A DNA stretch of 64,000 bases from an archaeon (GTDB taxonomy: Archaea > B1Sed10-29 > JAJSAI01), in the NCBI GenBank assembly GCA_024274695.1, contig JAJSAI010000019.1:1-64000 (forward strand), written 5' to 3'. Every line of letters begins with the position of its first letter. Within the stretch, counting starts at the first letter, position 1. This document shows, one piece after another, positions 57,025 to 64,000 of this stretch. The notes beneath the pieces are model-generated. The model saw only the letters and a program-made list of their open reading frames with translations. It was not told the origin of the DNA and made no database searches. The translations under genes were made by a program, and so were the position numbers.

Positions 57025-58917
57025 TTACCTTAGCCTGATGCTGTCAAGGTTCCTCGGGCTCATGGTTTCTACCCTGAACTTGTACCCGATGCTCCTCGCG
57101 AGGTTAAGGCACTTTGATTCTTCCCCGTGGACGGTCAGGACCCTTTCAGGCTTGGGGGTGAGTTTCTTGTAGAACCCGAGCAGCTGGTTATAGTCCGCGT
57201 GGCCTGAGAGCCCGTCTATTGTTTCTATCCTCATGTTTATCTTGTACTGTTTCAGCCTGCCGTTGTCCTCCAGCGCGACTTCTCTCGCTCCCCTTTGGAT
57301 TTTCCTTCCAAGGCTTCCTTCCGCCTGGTATCCTGCGAACATGAGCGTGTTCCTCTCGTCCTCGGCAAGGTGCTTGAAGTATTCTATCACCGGGCCTCCT
57401 GACATCATTCCAGCAGGAGAGAGTATGATCGCTCTTCCCTCGTCTATTATGCTCTGTCTCTTCTTGGGGTCAACGTTCTGGAATACCGGAGAATCGAAAG
57501 GAGAGTCATCGTGCAGTATCCTCCTCTTGACGCTCTTTTTCAGGTACTCCGGGTACGCTGAGTGTATGGCGCTGGCTTCTTTTATCATCCCGTCAAGGTA
57601 TACTGGGATGTCCCAGTCGTTCTCCCGGGATGCCTTTTCTATTATCAGCATTATCTCCTGCGCTCTTTCCACGGCAAAGCTGGGTATGAGGACGATGCCG
57701 TTCTTTTCTATTGTTTCCTTTACTATGTCAAGCATTTTCTTTTCTGCCACGTACCTTGGAGGGTGAACGTCCTTGTTACCCCCTCCGTACGTTGATTCTA
57801 TTATCAGGGTTTCTATCCTCGGGTAGCTTACGTCAGCAGGGTCAAGGAGTTCGGTGTACCCGAACTTCATGTCACCAGTGTACACGAGGTTGTGTGCGCC
57901 TTCTCCGACGTGCAGGTGGATTATGCTTGACCCGAGTATGTGTCCTGCGTTGTGCAGGGTGAGCCTTATGTCAGGGGCGATGTCCGTGACCTCCCCGTAC
58001 TCTCTCGGGATGCAGTATTTTATCTCTTTTTTTATCTCCTTCTGCGAGTACGGAGCCTCTTCAGCGTTCCGGTACGCTATGTTAACGTAGTCTTTCTGGA
58101 GCAGGGCCATCACGTCCCTAGTTGCTGGAGTGCAGTACACTGGTCCCTTGTACCCGTACTGGAACAAGTAGGGCAGGAACCCTGAGTGGTCAAGGTGGCC
58201 GTGAGAGATTATCACGGCGTCAAGCTCGTCCAGGGAAAAGTCTACGGAGCTCATGTAAGGGAATGCTCTCTTGGGGTCGCTGGTGGCCACGTTCACGCCG
58301 CAGTCCAGCAGGACCTTGCTCTCAGGAGTTTCCAGCAAGAAGCAGCTTCTCCCAACTTCTCTTGCTCCTCCCAGTGCCGTGAGCCTTATCCACTCTGTCT
58401 TCTTCCCCTCGCGGTAGATGTTCTTCCCAACATTCTTCAGGAACTTTTTGATGTCCTTGCTCTCCTTGATGAGCGTGTTCCTTATTCCTTCCATCATGTC
58501 TGACTTTGCGGTGGGCACTCTCCAGAGTCTCGGGCTCCAGCCTGTTTCCTTTGTTATCTGCTTGAGCGTGGACCCTCTGGGGCCTATAACGAGCCCAAGC
58601 TTTTTGGCTTCTATCACGACCTCGTGGAACTCTGGCCTGAAGCTGATCCTGGTTATCTCTGCTTCGGGGGGAACGATTTCTCTTATCTTCTTTTCAGCCT
58701 TTTCAGGGTCTGCCAGAAGGCCTGCTGACGCCCTTAGTATAAAGTGCTTTTTGAGCTTGCTCGCAAGGCCCCTTATTATGCTCTCGTCGTTCATGAACTC
58801 TTCTATCTTGCTCGTATAGAGCACTATCTCCGGGCCTTCCACTTCTACCTTGTCCACCAGGCTCTTGTCAGGCAGACTTTCAAGTACCCTTTTCTCTATT
58901 TCCTTCGCAAAATCCAC
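57025..58917 (-). CDS. aCPSF1 (FttA): KH-domain beta-CASP RNase / transcription termination factor
   Basis: The 630-residue protein has two KH-like domains (about 1-140, with VIGPRGSTLKQITKETGW), then the MBL domain (ISHGHLDHSG, about 240-249), HNAGHILGSS, YTGDMKFG, and beta-CASP motifs ending with GLSGHADYNQLL (about 580-591). This is the universal archaeal CPSF73 relative that cleaves nascent RNA and drives termination. GTG 58917 is preceded by GAGGAGG just after the proteasome stop, so it shares the proteasome beta transcript. Confidence 0.95.
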   Translation of the reverse strand: MDFAKEIEKRVLESLPDKSLVDKVEVEGPEIVLYTSKIEEFMNDESIIRGLASKLKKHFILRASAGLLADPEKAEKKIREIVPPEAEITRISFRPEFHEVVIEAKKLGLVIGPRGSTLKQITKETGWSPRLWRVPTAKSDMMEGIRNTLIKESKDIKKFLKNVGKNIYREGKKTEWIRLTALGGAREVGRSCFLLETPESKVLLDCGVNVATSDPKRAFPYMSSVDFSLDELDAVIISHGHLDHSGFLPYLFQYGYKGPVYCTPATRDVMALLQKDYVNIAYRNAEEAPYSQKEIKKEIKYCIPREYGEVTDIAPDIRLTLHNAGHILGSSIIHLHVGEGAHNLVYTGDMKFGYTELLDPADVSYPRIETLIIESTYGGGNKDVHPPRYVAEKKMLDIVKETIEKNGIVLIPSFAVERAQEIMLIIEKASRENDWDIPVYLDGMIKEASAIHSAYPEYLKKSVKRRILHDDSPFDSPVFQNVDPKKRQSIIDEGRAIILSPAGMMSGGPVIEYFKHLAEDERNTLMFAGYQAEGSLGRKIQRGAREVALEDNGRLKQYKINMRIETIDGLSGHADYNQLLGFYKKLTPKPERVLTVHGEESKCLNLARSIGYKFRVETMSPRNLDSIRLR

Positions 58918-58927
58918 GGTTTCCTCC

Positions 58928-59548
58928 TCACAAGAGTTTTTCTATCTCGTGCTTTGTGAGCTTCCTGAACCCTTTCTCGTCTATCACGGCAATGTTTATT
59001 CCTTCTCCTGAAGCTGAGTCCCTTTGCATGGCAGCCCAGACAGCCTTGGCTGCTACTGGAAGAGCTTCCTTCACGGTGTACGTTTTCTTGTCCCTCAGCT
59101 TTTCTTCCAGCACACCGTAGGCCACAGGAGAACCTGAGCCGGTGCTCATGAAGCCTGCGGACATTTTCCCGCCCGCAGCATCAATCTCGTACAAGGCGGG
59201 CCCGTTGTCATCATATCCGCCCATTAGTATCTCTACCCAGTAAGGGAAGTACTTTGACTCCTGCAGTATGTTCGCGAGAAGCGTTGACGCTGCCTCCACG
59301 GAGATCCTTTTTCTCTTCTGCTTCTCGTAGAGAGAGCAGTTAACTGACATTATCCTTGCGAGACTCTGGTTGTCTCCCACAAGCCCTGCTGTTGTTATCG
59401 CGATGTGGGGCTGGATGGGCAGGATCTTTTCAACTTCCTTGTTTGCTATGAAGTGTCCCATGGTTGCTCTCATGTCAGCGGCGAGTATAACCCCGTCACT
59501 GCACTTTATTCCAACTGTAGTAGTACCAGTCTTGATTGAATCGCGCAT
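58928..59548 (-). CDS. psmB: 20S proteasome beta subunit
   Basis: The 206-residue precursor has an 8-residue propeptide MRDSIKTG before the catalytic Thr of TTTVGIK, the same length as in Thermoplasma; Lys and Asp active-site partners follow (DMRAT). It forms the proteolytic rings of the proteasome. ATG 59548 has GGTGG upstream; GTG 59557 is in frame. A CTTTAAATA box around 59612-59620 gives a leader of about 40 bases. Confidence 0.95.
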   Translation of the reverse strand: MRDSIKTGTTTVGIKCSDGVILAADMRATMGHFIANKEVEKILPIQPHIAITTAGLVGDNQSLARIMSVNCSLYEKQKRKRISVEAASTLLANILQESKYFPYWVEILMGGYDDNGPALYEIDAAGGKMSAGFMSTGSGSPVAYGVLEEKLRDKKTYTVKEALPVAAKAVWAAMQRDSASGEGINIAVIDEKGFRKLTKHEIEKLL

Positions 59549-59673
59549 GAAATCCACCTAAAAATTTGGTGTTGTCTCTTGGGTGAGCTCTAACAGTTTT
59601 CCTGCAGTGAGTATTTAAAGGTTATGGTTTTGAGGGGTTTACGGTTATTGCCGTGGTCCTGTTCCCGCGCGCT

Positions 59674-60321
59674 TTAGTACTCTTCCACTATCCTGACCTT
59701 CTTTTTCTTCAAGTGCTTTTTGACGAGCTCCGCGAACAGCGCCTTTCTCACGTCAAGACTTCCAAGCTTTCTTGCTTCTTCTGGAAGGGTTATCTCCAGC
59801 ACATCTCCCTCAATCTTCCAGCTTGGCTTGACTCCCGGAAACGCGAGCTCTGCCATTATCTTGACCTTATCGTCGTCGGTCTCAGCCTTTTCAACCACCT
59901 TGACCCAGTACTCAACCTCTTTTCCAGCCAGCTCGTGGTTGAAGTCTATCTGGACCCTACCGCTTGACACGCTGAGCACTCTCGCCCTTCTTCCCTCTAC
60001 TTCCACAGGCATTCCTGGGACGGGAGTGATATTGTTCTTTTTGAAAACACTCTCCGGCACGACTGTTATCAGGCTAGGATCTCTCTTGCCGAACGCTTTC
60101 TCAGGAGGAATCTTAACAGTCTTCTCCTCTCCCTTTTTCATTCCCTTCAAAGCCTCTTCAAGCCCAGGGATAACCTGCCCGTCGCCGACGATTACAGGGA
60201 GAGGCTCGTACTTTATCTTGTCAGAGTAGATGTTCTCCTTTTTCGCGACCTCTGCTATTGTCGTGTCGAACACTTTTCCATCCGCTTTTGCGGTAAAGTC
60301 TATTTTTACAAATTCTGCCAT
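59674..60321 (-). CDS. FKBP-type peptidyl-prolyl isomerase, long archaeal (SlyD-like) type
   Basis: The 215-residue protein has an FKBP core (KVFDTTIAEV, VIPGLEEALKGMKKGEE, about 16-85) with the inserted IF chaperone flap (about 86-140) and an archaeal C-terminal extension (about 155-215). It catalyses proline isomerisation and acts as a folding chaperone. AATTTAATAA centred about 25 bp upstream of ATG 60321 supports the start. Confidence 0.93.
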   Translation of the reverse strand: MAEFVKIDFTAKADGKVFDTTIAEVAKKENIYSDKIKYEPLPVIVGDGQVIPGLEEALKGMKKGEEKTVKIPPEKAFGKRDPSLITVVPESVFKKNNITPVPGMPVEVEGRRARVLSVSSGRVQIDFNHELAGKEVEYWVKVVEKAETDDDKVKIMAELAFPGVKPSWKIEGDVLEITLPEEARKLGSLDVRKALFAELVKKHLKKKKVRIVEEY

Positions 60322-60399
60322 GCTTGCAACCTCCGAAACGAATTTAATAAGCTTTCTTGTATAACCTTCCTATCCTCACGTTTAAAAGGGTGTTGTTTG

Positions 60400-61524
60400 A
60401 TGAAGACGGAGACAAAAATTCTGATACTCGCGCTCGTGCTCACCCTCTCAGCGGGTCCTCTTGCCTGGGTGTTCAGCTCGCCCGCAGTGAAGCAGCTTCC
60501 TCCAGTAAGCCCTGAGAAGGAGCACGGGGTGTCCAGTCTTGTGTCCTCGGTGAGCTTTGTTGTTCCCGCGAACATAACCCGTGCCGGGGACACTCTCGTG
60601 GTCTCGGGAAAATCACTGTTCGCCATGAAGGACACGGCAGAAGAGCTCGCCTGCGGTGTTGCTAAAGAGTACAACATCTCACAGGACAACTGCGAGGTGC
60701 TGATGGCCTTGAACCCTGACGGGCCGGGATACGTGTACACGGTCCAGGTTTCAGGGGTTAATGACAGCATAAGAAAAGAGCTCGGTTTCAGGATAGTTTA
60801 CAGGCTCAGGAGAGCGGGAGTTTTCGGCTCGGCGGTCGTGCCCCCCGTGTTCTCGGCGGTAGTCAGCCTGCCTGACACGATAGTCCTTCCTGATAACACC
60901 ACGCTGAACAACTCAAAGCACATGGCCCTGTCAGGAGTGCCTGTGGTGTACTCTAGCAGGACCAACGAGACAGTGCTACTGAACTGCACCGCGGCGGTTA
61001 TAAGGAACAAGATACTCTCCCTCTCCGCGTGCAGGGACGTGAGAGCAGTTCCGGACGACAGGTTCATGGGACTGTCCCCCTTTGACCTCATGATAACCCC
61101 CCTGAAGTACTCTGAAGAGAACATTACCGTCGTGGCACAGAACGAGACCAGGATCACAGCATCCTTTGACCCGTCACTTAACATAACAGAGGAACAGGTG
61201 AAAAGCGCGCTGAACTGGACGAACGTTTACTCCGTGGCTATAGGGAACGGGTCCATGTCACTGCTCATAGCGCCTCTTGCCAATGTCTCCAGGGCAAGAT
61301 CATCCCTGCAGGCCCTCGGTGCGTCGGTTGACTCGGTGGAGTGGAACACCAAGTTCCTGCTGGACAAGCCCAAGATTACTTTGGACGGGAAGGAGTACCT
61401 GCTCCTGATAAACTTTTTCCAGGAATGGGTTAACGAGTCCCTTTCTCCTGGAACCGTCCTAGAAAAAAGGCTGGAGTTCAGCACCAAGTACGGGGAGATA
61501 ATAGGCGTTGGGCTCGCTAGCTAA
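60400..61524 (+). CDS. secreted or membrane-anchored protein, unknown
   Basis: The protein of about 374 residues has an N-terminal signal anchor (ILILALVLTLSAGPLAWVF, about 7-25) and a long extracellular part with many N-glycosylation sites and four to six Cys. There is no C-terminal membrane segment. No family recognised. ATG 60400 follows AAGGGTG; TTG 60397 is in frame. Its 3' end overlaps the convergent NAC gene by 8 bases. Confidence 0.7.
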   Translation: MKTETKILILALVLTLSAGPLAWVFSSPAVKQLPPVSPEKEHGVSSLVSSVSFVVPANITRAGDTLVVSGKSLFAMKDTAEELACGVAKEYNISQDNCEVLMALNPDGPGYVYTVQVSGVNDSIRKELGFRIVYRLRRAGVFGSAVVPPVFSAVVSLPDTIVLPDNTTLNNSKHMALSGVPVVYSSRTNETVLLNCTAAVIRNKILSLSACRDVRAVPDDRFMGLSPFDLMITPLKYSEENITVVAQNETRITASFDPSLNITEEQVKSALNWTNVYSVAIGNGSMSLLIAPLANVSRARSSLQALGASVDSVEWNTKFLLDKPKITLDGKEYLLLINFFQEWVNESLSPGTVLEKRLEFSTKYGEIIGVGLAS

Positions 61525-61840
61525 GCCGGAGTATCGCCTCTGCAATGTCCCCTCCGGTTTCACGCAGCGCTTTTTCAGCCTCTTCTGCTGTTCTCCCTGT
61601 CTTTTCTGCCACGAGCTTCACGTCATCCTCAGAGAACGGTTTAAGCTCCTCCTCAACCGCGTTACCCATAACCTGCCAGGTCTTCTGGCCCTGCGCCTCG
61701 ATAAGAAGCACCTGAGGATTCGTTATCCTGATTATCTTGTCTGATGACTTGATTATCACCTCGTCCGCCGGGACGGGAGACTGTTTTATTCCAAGCTGCT
61801 TCATCATCTTTTCCATCATCTTCGGATTCATTCCCATCAT
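61517..61840 (-). CDS. nac: nascent polypeptide-associated complex protein
   Basis: The 107-residue protein has a Met-rich start (MMGMNPKMMEKMMKQLG), the NAC beta domain (VIIKSSDKIIRITNPQVLLIE, about 28-48) and a UBA domain (about 70-107: SEDDVKLVAEKTGRTAEEAEKAL). It binds nascent chains at the ribosome. Confidence 0.95.
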   Translation of the reverse strand: MMGMNPKMMEKMMKQLGIKQSPVPADEVIIKSSDKIIRITNPQVLLIEAQGQKTWQVMGNAVEEELKPFSEDDVKLVAEKTGRTAEEAEKALRETGGDIAEAILRLS

Positions 61841-61914
61841 GAACCTTCTTCTAAACGTTCTGTTTTAAAGCACTTGTCGTTACTTTTTTAACCGCCTGCT
61901 GCCTAACCTTCCAC

Positions 61915-62544
61915 ATGATAGTTATCGGTAACCTGAAGGCTTACGAGAAGGTGTTTCAAGGGACTGACGTTGACAGCGCTGTGCTTGAGGCAATAAGGGA
62001 ATACGTTTCCTCAGGAGGTGTGATCAAGCTTGAGAGTGTTACCCCCATGAAAATCGCGTACCCCAGCAGGAACAGGCTCAAGGCCCAGCTTGACGAGGTC
62101 AGGGCAAAAAAGAGGAAGATCACAGAGGAAATGAGGAACCTGCGCAGAAAACAGGAGAAAGGAAAGAAAGCCCTCCGGAAAATAAAGGTTATCGCAGACC
62201 CCTTGTATTGGAAGCACAGGATAAAACTGCTCGCCGATCCAGGATACCGGAAAGCGTACGAGACCGTTGAAATGCCGGTAGCGGCCATGACAGACCCTAA
62301 GCACAGGAAAATGGTGGAGATGTTTGTCACGAACCCAGAGTACCGCGAGAGGCTGGTGGAGGCCAGGACATCTGTCATAGGAAGGTCCAGGGGTTCCATA
62401 AGAGAGAGTGTGGAAAAGTCGGACAAGTTCAAGGAAGAAGTGATAAGCGAGAGGCTCGGCAAGCTAGAGAAGGAACTTGAAAAGTACGAGCGGAGGGAGA
62501 AGGCCCTCAACACACTGCTACAGTTTTCAAGCAAGGTTTTCTAA
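61915..62544 (+). CDS. coiled-coil protein, unknown
   Basis: The 209-residue protein has a short N-terminal domain (about 1-50, IAYPSRNRLKAQL), a basic helix (about 60-95), a repeat-like middle with two similar segments (VIADPLYWKHRIKLL/ADPGYRKAYE and AMTDPKHRKMVEM/VTNPEYRERLVE, about 88-150) and a final coiled coil (about 165-205). No family recognised. CTTTTTTAACC centred 27 bp upstream gives a leaderless ATG. Confidence 0.68.
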   Translation: MIVIGNLKAYEKVFQGTDVDSAVLEAIREYVSSGGVIKLESVTPMKIAYPSRNRLKAQLDEVRAKKRKITEEMRNLRRKQEKGKKALRKIKVIADPLYWKHRIKLLADPGYRKAYETVEMPVAAMTDPKHRKMVEMFVTNPEYRERLVEARTSVIGRSRGSIRESVEKSDKFKEEVISERLGKLEKELEKYERREKALNTLLQFSSKVF

Positions 62545-62723
62545 AACCAGAGTGGTCTTCCTTTTGCGATGAATGCGATTACTTCCAGGATCGTGGGAAG
62601 CGCGAACAGTATCACGGCTCCCTTTGCCTGATTCTTTTCCAGCACGTTTCCCCTGTCAGCAGCGCCCACGAGCACCGCGAGCAAGAGCATGCTAAAGAGC
62701 CAGCTGAACACCCACTCTATCAT
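62541..62723 (-). CDS. small membrane protein, unknown
   Basis: The 60-residue protein has two hydrophobic segments (about 5-22 and 36-53) and a polar loop GAADRGNVLEKNQAKG. ATG 62723 lies about 27 bp from an AT-rich element shared with the divergent helicase gene. The stop overlaps the end of the coiled-coil gene by 4 bases. Confidence 0.6.
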   Translation of the reverse strand: MIEWVFSWLFSMLLLAVLVGAADRGNVLEKNQAKGAVILFALPTILEVIAFIAKGRPLWF

Positions 62724-62744
62724 AGGATACGAAAGGAAGCGATC

Positions 62745-62755
62745 GTTTTTATTGT
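62745..62755. promoter_or_regulatory. shared bidirectional TATA element
   Basis: GTTTTTATTGT is centred at 62750, the midpoint between ATG 62723 (minus) and GTG 62777 (plus), so it is about 27 bp from each leaderless start. Confidence 0.48.
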
Positions 62756-62776
62756 TTTCCAGCGGAGAATACTCTC

Positions 62777-64000
62777 GTGGACAAGGAGGAGATAATAAGA
62801 AGAGTGCTGGAAGCGCACGGGATACAAAGGCTGAACCCTGTCCAGGAAGAGGCCGTGACCAAGGGCCTTTTCAAGCACAGGAACATGGTCATCTCAGCCC
62901 CGACAGGATCAGGGAAAACGCTGTGCGCTGAAATGGCTGCCCTGCACACAGCCTACTCAGGAGGGAAAACGGTCATCCTTTCTCCCCTTCGCGCTCTTGC
63001 TTCAGAGCACTACGAGACATTTTCAGAAATCCACCCCAGCACAGCCCTCAGCATAGGAGACTATGACAGCCAGGACGCCTACCTGAAAAAGTACGACATC
63101 ATCAGCTGCTCGTACGAAAAGTTCGACTCTCTCCTCAGGCACAGGAGCCCGTGGATAAGGGACGTGAGGCTTCTTGTTGTCGACGAGGTCCACGAGATAG
63201 ACTCTGACAGGGGGCCGGTGCTCGAGACTGTCATGTCAAGAATAATGCACATGGTTCCCGAAGCGAGGATACTCGCGCTCAGCGCCACGATCCCTAACGC
63301 GTTCGAGATCGCGGAATGGCTTGACGCCGCGCTAGTGATATCTGAGTACAGGGCAGTGCCCCTGAAGGAGGGAGTTTACTTTGAGAGGGTGATAGACTAC
63401 GGTGACCACGCAGAGAAAGTGGAGTCAAGCAGGTCCGAGGACATCCTCTCGATCCTGGAGCACGCGGTGCGCAAGGGACAGCAGGCCCTCGTGTTCGCCA
63501 ACACCCGGAGGAACGCAGAATCCCTCGCCAAAAAGGCAGCGGCCATAACAGCCGGGCACGCTCCTCCTGAGGCCGGCGAGGCCGCAGAAAAGGTTCTGAG
63601 CGTGCTCGATCCGCCCACAGAACAGTGCGCTAAGCTCGCAGGCCTTGTGAAAAAGGGTGTGGCGTTCCACCACGCAGGGCTCGTGCAGAAGCAGAGGAAG
63701 ATAATAGAGGACGCCTTCAGGGAAGGTGTGATAAGAGTGCTCTGCTCAACTCCCACCGTGGCCGCGGGCGTGAACCTTCCAGCGCACTACGTGATAATCC
63801 CCTCCGTGCACGTTTACAGGGACGGCCCCACCCTCATGAGCGTGAGGGAATACAAGCAAAAGGTGGGAAGGGCTGGGCGCATAAAGTACGATTCTCTTGG
63901 AGAAGCGATAACAATAGCCAGGTCAGAACCCGAAAAAAAGATGATCTTCGACAAGTACATCAACGGGGTGCCCGAGAGAGTGGACTCCAGGCTCGGGAGC
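62777..64000 (+). CDS. Ski2/Hel308-like helicase, N-terminal part (cut by window edge)
   Basis: An uninterrupted frame of 408 codons runs from GTG 62777 to the window end. It has a Q-type start (LNPVQEEAVTKGL), Walker A SAPTGSGKT (about 39-47), LLVVDEVHEID (about 133-143), LSATIPN, VAFHHAGL and QKVGRAGR. This is the Ski2/Hel308 superfamily 2 class, which acts on stalled forks or RNA; the ratchet and C-terminal domains lie beyond the window. GTG is supported by the shared TATA element. Confidence 0.88.
   Translation, partial: MDKEEIIRRVLEAHGIQRLNPVQEEAVTKGLFKHRNMVISAPTGSGKTLCAEMAALHTAYSGGKTVILSPLRALASEHYETFSEIHPSTALSIGDYDSQDAYLKKYDIISCSYEKFDSLLRHRSPWIRDVRLLVVDEVHEIDSDRGPVLETVMSRIMHMVPEARILALSATIPNAFEIAEWLDAALVISEYRAVPLKEGVYFERVIDYGDHAEKVESSRSEDILSILEHAVRKGQQALVFANTRRNAESLAKKAAAITAGHAPPEAGEAAEKVLSVLDPPTEQCAKLAGLVKKGVAFHHAGLVQKQRKIIEDAFREGVIRVLCSTPTVAAGVNLPAHYVIIPSVHVYRDGPTLMSVREYKQKVGRAGRIKYDSLGEAITIARSEPEKKMIFDKYINGVPERVDSRLGS

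Overview
The window is archaeal. It carries aCPSF1 and a second CPSF-like nuclease, a proteasome beta subunit, archaeal NAC, NucS, a histone-fold protein, DtdA, Taw1, the mevalonate-pathway trio HMG-CoA synthase/thiolase/DUF35, geranylgeranyl reductase with its ferredoxin, and a class III (pilin-type) signal peptide. Many genes have a TATA-like box centred about 27 bp upstream of the start codon, so their transcripts should be leaderless; genes inside operons overlap by a few bases or carry GGAGG/GGTG-type Shine-Dalgarno sites. Most of the DNA has middling GC (one 60-base flank line counted at 53%). I cannot place the lineage from this window; the small genes and many short lineage-specific coiled-coil proteins would fit an uncultivated euryarchaeal or DPANN-type archaeon. 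Gene density is high and no gap over 300 bases lacks a gene. I saw no tRNA, rRNA, CRISPR array or insertion sequence.

Layout. 0-6 kb: the start of mevalonate kinase (cut by the left edge), an MscS channel, DUF1003, small unknowns, a translin-like protein, an M16 peptidase and a membrane protein with a histone-H1-like tail. 6-13 kb: an Lhr-type helicase, a frameshifted coiled-coil gene and a large PQQ-propeller/beta-helix surface protein. 13-16 kb: DtdA, split transketolase and transaldolase. 16-25 kb: a DHH phosphoesterase, glutamate dehydrogenase, TtuA, a peptide-modifying-type radical SAM enzyme with an AAA ATPase, a histone and an MFS transporter. 25.5-29 kb: a very AT-rich island (one line counted at 15% GC) with an FAD reductase of the geranylgeranyl reductase type, a V4R-domain protein, a UbiA prenyltransferase and a KaiC-like ATPase. 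This is the best candidate here for a poorly described accessory system. 29-40 kb: aCPSF2, a coiled-coil/transglutaminase-like protein, ZIP transporter, ferredoxin plus geranylgeranyl reductase, an odd rhomboid, a short NFACT protein, the HMG-CoA synthase cluster and Taw1. 40-45 kb: a tandem ThyX-like protein with SHMT, MtaD and AMMECR1. 45-50 kb: surface proteins, AK6, a candidate small RNA and NucS.

50-55 kb holds a compact membrane-bound [NiFe] hydrogenase (group 4 type). It has subunits like NuoB, C, D, H and I, but only a half-length NuoM/N-like antiporter subunit plus a 51-residue membrane protein. A maturation protease and a HypC-like fusion protein are encoded divergently beside it. 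55-64 kb: AsnRS, membrane proteins, aCPSF1-proteasome, FKBP, NAC, unknowns and the start of a Ski2/Hel308-like helicase cut by the right edge.

How the genes connect: the mevalonate genes feed isoprenoid lipids, which geranylgeranyl reductase and ferredoxin saturate; split transketolase and transaldolase make pentoses; SHMT and the ThyX-like protein suggest dTMP synthesis; the hydrogenase would couple ferredoxin and protons to H2. Three divergent gene pairs (5.75, 30.3 and 62.75 kb) appear to share a single TATA element placed symmetrically between two leaderless starts.
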